From: Runella defluvii
GTDB lineage: Bacteria; Bacteroidota; Bacteroidia; Cytophagales; Spirosomataceae
Length of the DNA stretch: 64,000 nucleotides
Assembly (NCBI RefSeq): GCF_014195535.1
Contig: NZ_JACIBY010000001.1
Location: 372,001-436,000, forward strand
Reading direction: 5' to 3'
Positions 50,024 through 60,149 of this stretch are shown piece after piece; positions within the stretch are counted from its first letter, which is position 1, and every line of letters starts with the position of its first letter. The position numbers and the translations under genes are program-made. The notes under the pieces are model-generated. The model saw nothing but the letters and a program-made list of their open reading frames with translations. It ran no database searches and was not told the DNA's origin.

Positions 50024-50596
50024 CTAAAACACCCCCAACGAAGCCTGTATCAAGAGAATCAGGAAGGGGACAAGGTGTTCTCGCAGAAACTTTACGGACT
50101 TGTAAATCAAATTGACGACCGCTTGGTAGGTCAGCTTCATCACTTCGGCGATTTCGTCGTAATTTAATTGGCTAAAAAAACGAAGATAAAGGGCTTCTTG
50201 CTGCCGTTTGGTAAGTTGGCTTATCAAATGTGTGAGCCTTTCTTTTTGTTCATGGTCGGTTTGTTGTTCTATTAACCAACTTTCGTGGCTAATTTCGAAC
50301 CACTCATTGGGTTCTTCTTCAATGGCATCAAAGCGATTTTCTTTCCGCAACTCCCGTGTCAGCTTAAATTTCAGGGCTTTGAAGAGATAGCCCTTGACCG
50401 ACGTAACTTCCCCCAGACGTTCTTTGGACGTCCAAAGCTCAAAAAAAAGGTCTTGGATGCAGTCGTCCAAAAGCTGCGTATTACGGACAATTTTATACCC
50501 ATACAGATATAACGGCCTGTAATACTTCTTAAAAAGTCCCTCAAAAGCTTTTTGGTCGGCGTTTAGAAAACCCTTCCACAATTGAGTTTCATCCAT
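50024..50596 (-). CDS. ECF sigma factor (FecI-like)
   Basis: The 190-aa protein has sigma region 2 (AFEGLFKKYYRPLYLYGYKIVRNTQLLDDCIQDLFFELW, about 17-52) and region 4 (LTKRQQEALYLRFFSQLNYDEIAEVMKLTYQAVVNLIYKSVKFLR, about 126-170). It steers RNA polymerase to a few target promoters. The divergent FecR gene, 164 bases away, encodes its likely membrane anti-sigma factor, and the SusC protein with an STN domain is the likely signal receiver. The C-terminus has an extra hydrophobic tail (LVPFLILLIQASLGVF). Confidence 0.94.
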   Translation of the reverse strand: MDETQLWKGFLNADQKAFEGLFKKYYRPLYLYGYKIVRNTQLLDDCIQDLFFELWTSKERLGEVTSVKGYLFKALKFKLTRELRKENRFDAIEEEPNEWFEISHESWLIEQQTDHEQKERLTHLISQLTKRQQEALYLRFFSQLNYDEIAEVMKLTYQAVVNLIYKSVKFLREHLVPFLILLIQASLGVF

Positions 50597-50635
50597 CTAA
50601 CCAAGTGTTTATATACCACTATTACAAAAGTGAAG

Positions 50636-50664
50636 CAAAAGTAGGCTATTTAATGATGTAGCAA
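50636..50664 (-). promoter_or_regulatory. Promoter of the ECF sigma gene
   Basis: On the minus strand TTG (50664-50662), 18 bases and TACTTTTG (50643-50636) resemble the Bacteroidota house-keeping promoter, 39 bases before the start codon. Confidence 0.65.
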
Positions 50665-50760
50665 TTTGAATTTTTTGAGAATAAAAAAAAAATAAGAAAA
50701 AAAATGATTATCCCGTGATGCTTTGCGGTACTGGTACATGAAAGGGTTAATAATCTTGAT

Positions 50761-51765
50761 ATGAAACCAGAACAATTGCTGACCGACGAGACCTTTCTTG
50801 CTTGGTATTTCCGAACCGATGATGTGTCGGTTGACAAATGGAATAGGTCAATGGCCGAAAACCCTTCCCTCAAGGCGAGCGTGGACGAGGCCGTGTCTTT
50901 GTTGCAATTTATGCAAAACGAAGAAGAGAGGCTGGTCAATGAGCAGCAGATAGAGCAAGCGACTGCGCGATTGATGTCGAGGGTACAAGATTGGGAAGAA
51001 ACCAAGCCCGTAACGCGTTCGCTGTCGCGTGTATTTGTTCGATGGGCGTGGCCTGTCGCAGCGAGTGTTTTGATGGCATTTGGGCTGGTTTGGTACCTGA
51101 ACAAAGCAGAGGCCGACAACATATATGTGGCTTCGGAGCACATGATGGAACTGAAACTGGCCGACGGCTCTTTGGTAAAACTGAACAAAGGGGCTGAGTT
51201 GAAAGTAGAAAATTTGAATCAACACGCTACTGGAAACCGAGAAGTATGGCTCAAAGGAGAAGCATTTTTTGACGTAAGTCACTTGCCCAATCACCGAGGA
51301 TTTGTGGTGCATTCGGGCGAGGTGGATGTGGCGGTATTGGGCACACGCTTCAACGTCCGACAGGCCGCTAGCTCGACATCCGTGGCGCTCGAATCGGGCA
51401 AAGTAGAATTGTCATTGGCCAATAACCACGCCCAAAAATTAGTGATGAAACCAGGCGATTTGGTGGAATATTCAACGGCTTCGGGTGGCTTGGTAAAATC
51501 AGAAATCAACGTTCAAACGTATGCTGCTTGGCAGTCGGGCAAAGTGGTTTTTGAAAATGCTACGTTGGCCGAAATTCAAAAAACGTTAGAAGGGCGCTTT
51601 GGCCTGAAAGTGCAAGTAGAGCCAGGCAGCGAACTTGGAGAGTTCAACGGAGCTTTTCCGTCTGACGACCCCGCCGTGCTCATCAATGCCTTGGAAAAAG
51701 CGTACCCAGGCCAGGTGGTTCGTGTGGAGGGCGGAATTCAAGTGCGTAAGTCTATTAACAATTGA
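50761..51765 (+). CDS. FecR-family anti-sigma factor
   Basis: The 334-aa protein has a cytoplasmic N-terminal part that holds the sigma factor, one transmembrane segment (about 92-110, WAWPVAASVLMAFGLVWYL), a FecR domain (about 120-215, with LADGSLVKLNKGAELKV and KGEAFFDVSH) and a C-terminal DUF4974-like domain (VFENATLAEIQKTLEGRFGLKV). It passes a signal from the outer-membrane SusC to the ECF sigma factor. It directly precedes the SusC gene, whose start is 36 bases after its stop. Confidence 0.95.
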   Translation: MKPEQLLTDETFLAWYFRTDDVSVDKWNRSMAENPSLKASVDEAVSLLQFMQNEEERLVNEQQIEQATARLMSRVQDWEETKPVTRSLSRVFVRWAWPVAASVLMAFGLVWYLNKAEADNIYVASEHMMELKLADGSLVKLNKGAELKVENLNQHATGNREVWLKGEAFFDVSHLPNHRGFVVHSGEVDVAVLGTRFNVRQAASSTSVALESGKVELSLANNHAQKLVMKPGDLVEYSTASGGLVKSEINVQTYAAWQSGKVVFENATLAEIQKTLEGRFGLKVQVEPGSELGEFNGAFPSDDPAVLINALEKAYPGQVVRVEGGIQVRKSINN

Positions 51766-51800
51766 TTGTTAGGTTTTTAGAATATCAAACCATTGTCTAT

Positions 51801-54800
51801 ATGAAAAGTTTCTACCGTCGGAAATCACGGCAACAGGTGCTGGGGCTACTGTTTTGCTGCTTTGCCTTTCAGGCATCGGGACAATTACTGGCCTCGCGCG
51901 AAGTAGCTGCAGTTCAGGGTCAGTACCAAAAGTCAACAACGACCAAATCGCTCAAAAGCGCTTTGAAAGATCTTCAGTCGAGATACAAAGTTTCCTTTTC
52001 TTATGACCGACGAACCGTTGAAAACAAAACCATTGAGTATGGTGTGCAACAGTTTGGGTCGCTTGAAAAAGAACTAGATTTTATATCATCCACACTAAAT
52101 CTGCGCTATGAAAAACTCGACAAAAACCTGTACTTACTGACGCCCATGACCAAATGGGCGGGGTTTGTACAAGAACCCTTGCGAGTAACGCCCCCCGCAA
52201 CCACCTCCACGCCTCAAGTTTCGGAAGTACAGGCATTAGCACCTGCCCGAAAATTGGTGAAGGTGATTGCGGGGAAGGTGGTGGCTAAGTCGGATGGAGC
52301 ACCTTTGCCTGGCGTCAACGTCGTGATAAAAGGCACCCAAACGGGAACGATTTCGGGAAGTGATGGCTCGTTTAGCATCGATGCCCCCGCTTCTACCTCG
52401 GTCTTGGTATTTTCGTTTATCGGGTACCAAACCAAAGAAGTGGCGTTGGGAGATAAAACCAATTTACAAGTAGAGTTAGAAGAAAGCGCTATCGTGTTGA
52501 ACGAGGCAGTTGTAACGGCCTTGGGTATCAAACGCGAAAAGCGCTCGTTGGGCTATTCGGTGGGGAATGTAGAAAGTACCGCCCTTACCCAAACGCCCCA
52601 AAACAACGTGCTCAACACCTTGGCGGGAAAAGTGGCGGGGGTGCAGATTTCACAAATGGGTGGTGCCGTTGGTTCATCGGTGAGTATGGTGATTCGCGGT
52701 GCTAACTCGCTCAACAGCGACAATCAACCCTTGTTTGTGATTGACGGTGTGCCCGTTGCCAACCGCATGACCAACTCCTTTGCGGGGGCCGACATGGGAA
52801 ATCCAATTTCGGACATTAACCCCAACGATATTGCCAATATTTCGATCCTAAAAGGGCCTAGTGCGGCGGCGTTGTACGGTTCTCGGGCAGGAAGTGGCGT
52901 GGTTTTGATTACGACCAAATCGGGGACAGGAGGTAAAAAAGGCATTGGGGTGTCGTTGAACACTTCCGTAGTGATGGACAAGCCGTTGGAATATGTGCAC
53001 GTTCAAAACAAATTTGGTTCAGGAAAAACGGGTGCGCACGTGCTGGAAGAAGCCGAAAACGAAAGCTGGGGCGCTGCCTTAGATGCGGGCGAAAACTGGG
53101 TTTTGTGGAACAGCAACGGCCAAAAAGCTCCCTTGATTTCGTACCCAAACCGCTTCAACGATTTCTTTCAAACGGGCGTAACCAACACCAACAACGTGTC
53201 GGTGAATGGCAATTATGAAAAAGGAAATTTCCGTCTATCGGTAGGAAATATGAGCAACTCGGGCATTATTCCAAACACCGATTTATCGCGTTTGACGATT
53301 GCCCTCAATTCTGCGTATAACATTACAGATAAGTTTCGTACGTCGGTAAGCTTGAATGTAACCCAGTCGGGCTCAGACAACCGACCGTTGATTGACGCCA
53401 GCCGCAACGACCCCGTTAGAAGTGTTTACGAAATGGGTTCGCAGGTGAATATCAACGATTTGCGCAACTATTGGTTGCCAGGCCAAGAGGGGATTGCCCA
53501 ACTTAAATACAAAGACAAACAAAACAACCCTTTCTTTTTGGTCTATGAAAACCTGACGGGTTTTAGCCGCGACCGTACGGTGGCTAAAATTCAAATGGAT
53601 TATGATTTTACCAATGAATTGACCCTAACGGGCAAATACGCGCGGGATTCGTACAGCGAGATTTTTGAGTCCAAAAAAGCGTACAGCAATTTTGAAGCGT
53701 TGAAAGGTGGTTATACCATTTCCAACGATTACCGCAAAGAACAGAACTTGGATTTGATGCTCAATTATAAAAAGAGCTTTCAAAACAGCTGGAGCCTCAA
53801 CGCGATGGTGGGGGCCAACCGTTTGGAACAATACTACCAGTCGTTGTACAATGCCACAACCGAACTCGTAATTCCAGGCTTATACACCATTGCCAACGGT
53901 GCGCCTGGAACGTTCAATCCGCTGAGTTCTTTTTCACGAAAACTGCTTTATGGTGTGTATGCGTCGGCATCGCTTGGGTTCAAGGATTTTGTTTATTTAG
54001 ATTTGACCGCCCGAAACGACTGGACGAGTACGCTCAAAAAAGGAAACAATTCGTACTTCTATCCGTCGGCGTCGTTGAGTGTCTTGTTGTCAGAAGTAGT
54101 CAAAATGCCATCTTGGGTTGATTTTGCCAAAGTACGCGCGGGCTTTGCCCAAGTCGGTAACGACGTTGACCCATACAGCCGTTCACAAACGTACAGTACT
54201 GCGCTCGACTGGGGAGCGGCCAAACGTATGTACATGGCGGGCGTACTCAGAAACCCTGATTTGAAACCCGAAATTTCGACTTCGCATGAGATTGGGGTGG
54301 ATTTTAAATTCTTCAAAAACCGACTTGGACTAGAAGCCACTTACTACAAACGCGGCAACAGAAACCAAGTGCTTTCTATCGTAACCCCCATTGAATCAGG
54401 AGCGAGCAACAAGCAAATCAATGCGGGGTTGGTGGAAAGTCAGGGCTTTGAGATTGGGATAGTCACAACCCCCATCAAAACCAAAGACTTTACGTGGGAC
54501 ATGAATTTTACCTTGACTCGCAACCGCACCTACATTCGTAAACTGGCCGAAGGAATCAAGTATTTCTCGTTTACATCGTACAGCGGCGCGGAGGTTCGTA
54601 CCTACGAAGGAGGGCAAGTGGGCGATATTTATATGGCGCCAATGTTGAGGGTAAAAGATAAAGCGTCGCCTTATTATAATTATCCGATTGTGACCAGCGG
54701 AGGGCTTTACCAAACCGATAACGACCCCAACAACTTGATGAAAATCGGCAACTTTAACCATAATTTCCTCATGGGGATTCAGCCGACGATTCGCTACAAA

Positions 54801-55469
54801 AACTTGAGCATTTTTGCCAATATCGACTGGCGCCAAGGAGGACAGTTTTATTCTAATACCATGATGTTTCTTGGAAACAACGGAATGCTTGACGAAACCT
54901 TGTCAGGCGTGTCGTATGACCCATCGCGTAGCCTTGCCGAACAAATCAAAGCCAATCCAGACATGTATCTCGGCAATTGGGTTGGAGGAAGAAACGCCGC
55001 TTATGGAGGTTTTGCGTGGCCTGAAGGAAGCACCGAAGCTGCAAAACGCCTGCAAGATGCCAGCCTGAACCCTGGGGTTCTTGCTACCAAAGATGCCGCA
55101 GGAAATACCGTTTATGTGGAAAATTTGGGCGGAGCGGGCAGCAAATGGATTGACCCATTCAGCGCGTACCGCTACGCTAATCGTCCTTTCCCTGACCGCA
55201 ATTTGTACAGTGCCACGTACGTCAAGCTGAGAGAAATTTCGGTTACGTACTTTTTGCCAAAAAGCTTTGTGAGCCGTTTCAAAGTTCAAAACGCCTCTTT
55301 GTCGATTGTTGGGAACAACCTGTACATGTGGACCCGTCACGGAATCAAGGGCTTGGATCCTGAGCGCGCCTTCCGTCCCACGGGTACCAGCTGGTCGCAA
55401 GGGGTTGAATATTACAACGTGATGCCAATCACTGGCTCAGTAGGTTTCAAATTGAATGTTGACTTTTAA
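51801..55469 (+). CDS. SusC/RagA TonB-linked outer-membrane protein with STN domain
   Basis: ATG 51801 gives 1222 aa with a signal peptide. Next come a secretin/TonB short N-terminal (STN) domain (about 45-120, LKSALKDLQSRYKVSFSYDRRTVENKTIEY), a carboxypeptidase-regulatory-like Ig domain (about 155-230), a plug domain (VVTALGIKREKRSLGYSVGNV, then SLNSDNQPLFVIDGVPVANR) and a 22-stranded barrel. With SusD it imports oligosaccharides through the outer membrane. The STN domain marks it as a transducer that contacts FecR. The SusD gene follows 12 bases later. Confidence 0.96.
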   Translation: MKSFYRRKSRQQVLGLLFCCFAFQASGQLLASREVAAVQGQYQKSTTTKSLKSALKDLQSRYKVSFSYDRRTVENKTIEYGVQQFGSLEKELDFISSTLNLRYEKLDKNLYLLTPMTKWAGFVQEPLRVTPPATTSTPQVSEVQALAPARKLVKVIAGKVVAKSDGAPLPGVNVVIKGTQTGTISGSDGSFSIDAPASTSVLVFSFIGYQTKEVALGDKTNLQVELEESAIVLNEAVVTALGIKREKRSLGYSVGNVESTALTQTPQNNVLNTLAGKVAGVQISQMGGAVGSSVSMVIRGANSLNSDNQPLFVIDGVPVANRMTNSFAGADMGNPISDINPNDIANISILKGPSAAALYGSRAGSGVVLITTKSGTGGKKGIGVSLNTSVVMDKPLEYVHVQNKFGSGKTGAHVLEEAENESWGAALDAGENWVLWNSNGQKAPLISYPNRFNDFFQTGVTNTNNVSVNGNYEKGNFRLSVGNMSNSGIIPNTDLSRLTIALNSAYNITDKFRTSVSLNVTQSGSDNRPLIDASRNDPVRSVYEMGSQVNINDLRNYWLPGQEGIAQLKYKDKQNNPFFLVYENLTGFSRDRTVAKIQMDYDFTNELTLTGKYARDSYSEIFESKKAYSNFEALKGGYTISNDYRKEQNLDLMLNYKKSFQNSWSLNAMVGANRLEQYYQSLYNATTELVIPGLYTIANGAPGTFNPLSSFSRKLLYGVYASASLGFKDFVYLDLTARNDWTSTLKKGNNSYFYPSASLSVLLSEVVKMPSWVDFAKVRAGFAQVGNDVDPYSRSQTYSTALDWGAAKRMYMAGVLRNPDLKPEISTSHEIGVDFKFFKNRLGLEATYYKRGNRNQVLSIVTPIESGASNKQINAGLVESQGFEIGIVTTPIKTKDFTWDMNFTLTRNRTYIRKLAEGIKYFSFTSYSGAEVRTYEGGQVGDIYMAPMLRVKDKASPYYNYPIVTSGGLYQTDNDPNNLMKIGNFNHNFLMGIQPTIRYKNLSIFANIDWRQGGQFYSNTMMFLGNNGMLDETLSGVSYDPSRSLAEQIKANPDMYLGNWVGGRNAAYGGFAWPEGSTEAAKRLQDASLNPGVLATKDAAGNTVYVENLGGAGSKWIDPFSAYRYANRPFPDRNLYSATYVKLREISVTYFLPKSFVSRFKVQNASLSIVGNNLYMWTRHGIKGLDPERAFRPTGTSWSQGVEYYNVMPITGSVGFKLNVDF

Positions 55470-55481
55470 AATTGGGTAGCG

Positions 55482-57155
55482 ATGAAATTCACAAACATAA
55501 AAAAAGGGATTGCCGCTTTAACCGTAGGTGGTTTGCTGTTTTCGTGCCAAGATTTGACCGAAATCGACAAAAATCCTAACAGTCCAGAAGATGTTTCTTC
55601 CAACTACATTATGACCTATGTGCTGTCCAACACGGGCAAAACTTTCTTTAGCTTAGGCAGAGACGGGTCTAAAATTGGGGCAGCGATGCAATACATGCAG
55701 GCAGGAACCAACGAAGGAGCGGCGGTAATCAACCAATACGCTTGGACGCAAGAGTCGTGGAACGGTTATTATGAGATTTTGCGCAATAATCAGTTGATTT
55801 ACGACAAAGGCATCAAAGAAAATAACCGCTTTTTTCAGGCCATTGCCCTTACGATGCGGTCGGCTGTGTTTGGCTTATTAACCGATTTGTACGGTGATAT
55901 ACCTTACACAGAGTCGCTCAAGGCATCTTCTGGTCTATTTTTTCCAAAATACGATGAGCAGGCCGTCGTGTATAAAGGCATTATGACCGATTTGAAACAA
56001 GCCGTGACCTTACTCAACAGCCTCGAAAGCAAAGATGCCGTCAACCCGACGTCCGATATTTTGTACAAAGGAGACGGAAAAAAATGGCGGAAATTGGCCA
56101 ATTCGCTCCGTTTGCGTTACGCCTTGCGCTTGTCCGACAAACGTTCCGAAATGAGTGCCTTGGGCGTAAATATTCAAACAGAATTTACGGAAGCGTCTGC
56201 CGATGCTTTTACGAGCAATAGCGATGATGCCTCGATGGCGTTTGTCGGTGCAAGTGCCGATAATTCAGCCCCAGGTGGGCCGCTCAATTCGCCCAATCCC
56301 AACTTTTTGCTAAAGCCTGGACAGCCATTTGTTAATAAGTTAATCGCCCTAAATGACCCGCGTCTTCAACGTTGGATACAACCTGTGCAGCGAAAATGGG
56401 ATACCAAAGTCACCAAAGAAACAACCGTAACGGTCAAAAATAGCTACGGCGAAAGCTATTCGGTGGTGTATGTGCCCACAACGGCTACCAATGTAGATAC
56501 GTCGCTTTATGTAGGTTTGCCAGTGGGTTTGGCCATTACGCAAGCTGTCGCTTACAACAAAGGCAATGACGCGACGGCTTACAACAACGAACGCAACCCC
56601 TACATTTCTTTCTTACACGAACGCTACCGTAAAAACACGGATACGTATGTTCCAATGAACATCATAACATACAGCGAGGTGGAGTTTATTCTGGCCGAAG
56701 CAGCTTTGGCGGGAAGTTTTGGGGCGACCGATGCCGAAGGCCACTATAAAAAAGCCATTCGGGCTTCTATGGACAAAGCAGGGGTATTTACGGCGAGTTA
56801 TGACTATGAAAAATACTACGCACAGCCGTTGGTTAGTTATGCGTCGGCTTCCAACAAGCTGGAGCGAATTATGGAGCAAAAATGGCTTTCCTCTTGGTTT
56901 GGTATTGAGTCGTGGTTTGACTGGAGACGAACGGGCTTTCCTGCGTTGAAGGCGGGCGATGTAGCGCAGTTTGGCAAAGCTTTGCCGATTCGATACATGT
57001 ATCCGTCTCCCAACCAAGACCCGTCTTATTTGACAAATTACAACTCCGCCGTTGAGCGCTTAGGAAGCACCAACTATATCCCATCAGGACAAAGCAAAGA
57101 CCACCCATACGCCAAAATGTGGCTCATTCAAGGCACAAGCAAACCTTGGAATTAG
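55482..57155 (+). CDS. SusD/RagB-family lipoprotein
   Basis: The 557-aa lipoprotein has a lipobox LLFSC (Cys near 22) followed by DLTEIDKNPNSPEDVS. It has the alpha-helical TPR-like architecture of the SusD_2-type group (WNGYYEILRNNQLIYDKGIKENN, LTDLYGDIPYTESL, EVEFILAEAALAG, SWFGIESWFDWRRTGFP). It sits on the cell surface, lids the SusC barrel and binds the glycan. It is transcribed with susC and ends in a terminator at 57209. Confidence 0.95.
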   Translation: MKFTNIKKGIAALTVGGLLFSCQDLTEIDKNPNSPEDVSSNYIMTYVLSNTGKTFFSLGRDGSKIGAAMQYMQAGTNEGAAVINQYAWTQESWNGYYEILRNNQLIYDKGIKENNRFFQAIALTMRSAVFGLLTDLYGDIPYTESLKASSGLFFPKYDEQAVVYKGIMTDLKQAVTLLNSLESKDAVNPTSDILYKGDGKKWRKLANSLRLRYALRLSDKRSEMSALGVNIQTEFTEASADAFTSNSDDASMAFVGASADNSAPGGPLNSPNPNFLLKPGQPFVNKLIALNDPRLQRWIQPVQRKWDTKVTKETTVTVKNSYGESYSVVYVPTTATNVDTSLYVGLPVGLAITQAVAYNKGNDATAYNNERNPYISFLHERYRKNTDTYVPMNIITYSEVEFILAEAALAGSFGATDAEGHYKKAIRASMDKAGVFTASYDYEKYYAQPLVSYASASNKLERIMEQKWLSSWFGIESWFDWRRTGFPALKAGDVAQFGKALPIRYMYPSPNQDPSYLTNYNSAVERLGSTNYIPSGQSKDHPYAKMWLIQGTSKPWN

Positions 57156-57208
57156 GTAGTTTTTGGCACAATTTGACTTTGAAAAATTAGAGTTCCTCTA
57201 CTTAAAGC

Positions 57209-57236
57209 CTTCCCGAAAGTGTAAACTTTCGGGAAG
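57209..57236 (+). terminator. Rho-independent terminator after susD
   Basis: A perfect 12-bp stem (CTTCCCGAAAGT and its complement, GTAA loop) is followed by ATTCTTTTTG. It separates the SusCD unit from the glycosidase-like gene. Confidence 0.87.
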
Positions 57237-57280
57237 ATTCTTTTTGTACTTGGAAAATCTGATTCTGAAATAACGCACCA

Positions 57281-59698
57281 ATGAAATCTATTTTAACCGC
57301 ACTCCTCTTTATTATTGTTTTTCACGTCGGCCATGCCCAATCGTGGATAGACCTGACCCCAGCCAGTATTCACCATCGCCCTGCCGATGCGGCTGCTTTC
57401 AAAGAAATTGTCAACGTTTTGCAGGAAGAAATCGCAAAGCGTTCGGGAATTACACCCAGTGTTTCTCCCAATTTGTCAGAAACGACCAATGCCAGCATTT
57501 ATTTGGTACTGGATAAAAACCTCACGGAATTATCCTCGACGCTACGAACCGACCTGCTTCGATTGGCGGCACCTACCCAAGAAGGCTTTCGGATGGTGGC
57601 CTTGGCGGATAAAAAAGCAATTGTGATTGTGGGAAAAGACGTACGAGGCGTCTTGTACGGCGTGGGGCGTTTGCTCCGCAAGGCCGAAATCACCCAAGGA
57701 CACATTCGTTTTCCTGCCGACTTGCGACTTTCTACCAGTCCCAAATACCTCGTTCGAGGACATCAATTGGGCTATCGTCCCAAAACCAACTCGTACGATG
57801 CCTTCACCGTGGCGCAGTATGACCAATACATTCGCGAATTGGCACTTTTTGGGGCTAATAGCATCGAAATTCTCCCGCCAGGCACCGACGACGAGCCAAC
57901 CAGCCGTCACATGAAATTGGCCACGTTGGACATGGTCAAAGAACAAGCGCGGATTTGCCAACGCTACGGGCTGGACGTTTGGATGTGGTATCCCAACATT
58001 GGGAAAGATTTTACAACGCCTGAAAAAGTAAAAAATGAGTTGGCCGCCCGCGAAATAGTCTTTAAAGCTGTTTCAAAAATAGACGCCGTTTTTGTGCCAG
58101 GCGGCGACCCAGGCGAACTCGAACCCGACGAGCTTTTTGAGTGGATGGATAAAATGGCGTTGCTGTTGAACAAATACCATCCCAAAGCAAAAATTTGGAT
58201 TTCGCCCCAGTCGTTTAAACCCACCAAAGCGTGGTTTGAGGCTTTTTTTCGGCATGTCAACAAAGGCTATCCTTGGTTGGGGGGCATTGTCTATGGGCCT
58301 TGGGTGAAAGTGCCGATTGACCAAATTCGTAAAATTGTGAAGCCGTCGATTCCAATTCGGAACTATCCAGACATTACGCACTCCATCGCCGCACAATACC
58401 CCGAACCCGACTGGGATCCTGCTTGGGCGGTTACGCTTGGCCGTGAAGCGGTGAATCCTCGCCCCAAAGACCAGAAGTTTTTCCACAACATCGTCGCGCC
58501 GTACTGCATTGGAAGCATCAGTTATTCCGAAGGAACCAACGACGATGTGAACAAATTTATCTGGAGCGACCAAGATTGGGATCCCAAAACGGACGTCAGA
58601 GAGACGTTAAAAGACTATAGTCGCTTGTTTTTTGGGGCAGACTTAGCCATGGACGGGGCGTTGGGCATATCAGAATTAGAAACCAACATTAAAGGGCCTG
58701 TGTTGGCCGCCAATCAAATCGAACGAACGCTACTGAGGTGGCAAAAAATGGAGCAGTCCGCTTCAAAAACGCTTCTGGCCAATCCTCGGTTTCAAATGGG
58801 ATTGATTCGGGCGTATTTTGATGCCTACGTTCGGGAAAGAAGCATTTACGAAACCCAGCTGGAGCACCAAGCCTACGAAATTCTGAAGTCGGGAGAAGGC
58901 AATGTCCAAGCCAAAGCTCAAAAAGCCATAAACGTGTTGAGCAAAGCGTGGAATGAACCCGTTGGTGTTTTGTTACGAGAACGGTGCTTGGCTTTGGCCG
59001 ATTCGTTGCATAGGAGCATTGGGGCGCAGCTGACGGTGACCAAACACGGCGCTATGCCAGGTCGGGGCAATTTTATTGATAACCTCGATTATCCGCTCAA
59101 CGATGCACCGTGGCTACTGCGCGAGCTGAAAAAAGTGGAAAAAATGGACGACACGCAGGGGCAACAGGCATTGGCGCGTTTGCTCAGTCGCACCTACCCA
59201 GGCAAAGGCGGTATTTACGATCATTTTATGAACCCAACGAGCCGTGCGCGGGTAGTGCCTACCAAACACAACTGGAACAACGACCCCGAAAGCCTCCAAT
59301 CGTCGCGGATAGGTTATGGCATGAACTTACCCAAAGAGTACTTTGATAGTTTTCCAAGAATGAGCACGCCCGTTCCAGCCGTGCCGAGGGCATGGACGAG
59401 CCAAATCGAAGTGTTGTACGATAATGTTCTGAAAATCAAGTACGACCAATTGGAAAAGGGAGTGAAGTACAAAGTGAAAGTGGTGTACAGCGGTAGGTTT
59501 AAGTCGAATGTACGCATGATGACTTCCGACGGTAGCCTCATCCACGATTATATCAAGCTGGGCGAACAACCCGAATACGAGTTTGAAGTACCTGCCCAGG
59601 CCATTAAAAACGGCGAAGTGGTGTTTCAGTGGAACTGCAAAGAGGCCGAACGGGGCTTACAAGTAGCTGAAGTTTCGCTGATTCGTACGGAATTATAA
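57281..59698 (+). CDS. Large exported glycosidase-like protein (GH20/GH67-type N-terminal domain)
   Basis: The 805-aa protein has a signal peptide (MKSILTALLFIIVFHVGHAQ). Residues about 25-140 resemble the zincin-like N-terminal domain of GH20/GH67/GH84-type enzymes (IVIVGKDVRGVLYGVGRLLR). A TIM-barrel-like part follows (YRPKTNSYDAFTVAQYDQYIRELALFGANSIEILPPGTDDEP, VFVPGGDPGELEPDELF, IWISPQSF). The C-terminal ~250 residues are helical, then beta-sandwich. It probably cleaves the glycan taken up by the neighbouring SusCD system. I cannot assign a numbered family. Its own promoter is not obvious. Confidence 0.75.
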   Translation: MKSILTALLFIIVFHVGHAQSWIDLTPASIHHRPADAAAFKEIVNVLQEEIAKRSGITPSVSPNLSETTNASIYLVLDKNLTELSSTLRTDLLRLAAPTQEGFRMVALADKKAIVIVGKDVRGVLYGVGRLLRKAEITQGHIRFPADLRLSTSPKYLVRGHQLGYRPKTNSYDAFTVAQYDQYIRELALFGANSIEILPPGTDDEPTSRHMKLATLDMVKEQARICQRYGLDVWMWYPNIGKDFTTPEKVKNELAAREIVFKAVSKIDAVFVPGGDPGELEPDELFEWMDKMALLLNKYHPKAKIWISPQSFKPTKAWFEAFFRHVNKGYPWLGGIVYGPWVKVPIDQIRKIVKPSIPIRNYPDITHSIAAQYPEPDWDPAWAVTLGREAVNPRPKDQKFFHNIVAPYCIGSISYSEGTNDDVNKFIWSDQDWDPKTDVRETLKDYSRLFFGADLAMDGALGISELETNIKGPVLAANQIERTLLRWQKMEQSASKTLLANPRFQMGLIRAYFDAYVRERSIYETQLEHQAYEILKSGEGNVQAKAQKAINVLSKAWNEPVGVLLRERCLALADSLHRSIGAQLTVTKHGAMPGRGNFIDNLDYPLNDAPWLLRELKKVEKMDDTQGQQALARLLSRTYPGKGGIYDHFMNPTSRARVVPTKHNWNNDPESLQSSRIGYGMNLPKEYFDSFPRMSTPVPAVPRAWTSQIEVLYDNVLKIKYDQLEKGVKYKVKVVYSGRFKSNVRMMTSDGSLIHDYIKLGEQPEYEFEVPAQAIKNGEVVFQWNCKEAERGLQVAEVSLIRTEL

Positions 59699-59757
59699 GG
59701 TGCGTCGGAGACGCAAAACCATGCTGCCCCCAAATCACCGTTTGGGGGCAATGTTTC

Positions 59758-60141
59758 TTACCGTAAAAACCAAACTTTGCGTATCAAGCCCTTCTCCACC
59801 AAATAAATGGCCGTGGCCGAAAACTCCTGCCCGCGTCCTGTGATGTATTCTTTGTCAATGACGTAGTTGCCCTGAATGATTCGCCCGTGCAAGGCAGCGA
59901 AGTTTTGGGGAAACTTTTTGAAAAGACTCCCGTAATCATTTTCTAGGTCTTTTTTGGTCAAAACGCGCGGTTTAGCGTTTGGAAAACTGTAAATCTCAAC
60001 GGTATCGCTGTAGGTTTCCACAAACGCTTTGAGGTCTTGGCGGTTGTAAGCGTCCAATTGCTGCTGGACGATTTTTTCGGGATTTTGGGCAAATGCTTTC
60101 CACGAAAGGAGGAAAAACACAGGCAAGAAGAGTGATTTCAT
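59758..60141 (-). CDS. Exported NTF2/SnoaL-like protein
   Basis: The 127-aa protein has a signal peptide ending AFAQ and a single SnoaL/NTF2-like cone fold (VQQQLDAYNRQDLKAFVETYSDTVEIYSFPN, then ATAIYLVEKGLIRKVWF). Such domains are used for steroid-like isomerisation or simply for binding; none of the catalytic Asp/His sets is clear. It is co-directional with GH16 with 8 bases between, so it is probably the second gene of that unit. Confidence 0.83.
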   Translation of the reverse strand: MKSLFLPVFFLLSWKAFAQNPEKIVQQQLDAYNRQDLKAFVETYSDTVEIYSFPNAKPRVLTKKDLENDYGSLFKKFPQNFAALHGRIIQGNYVIDKEYITGRGQEFSATAIYLVEKGLIRKVWFLR

Positions 60142-60149
60142 AGCAACGT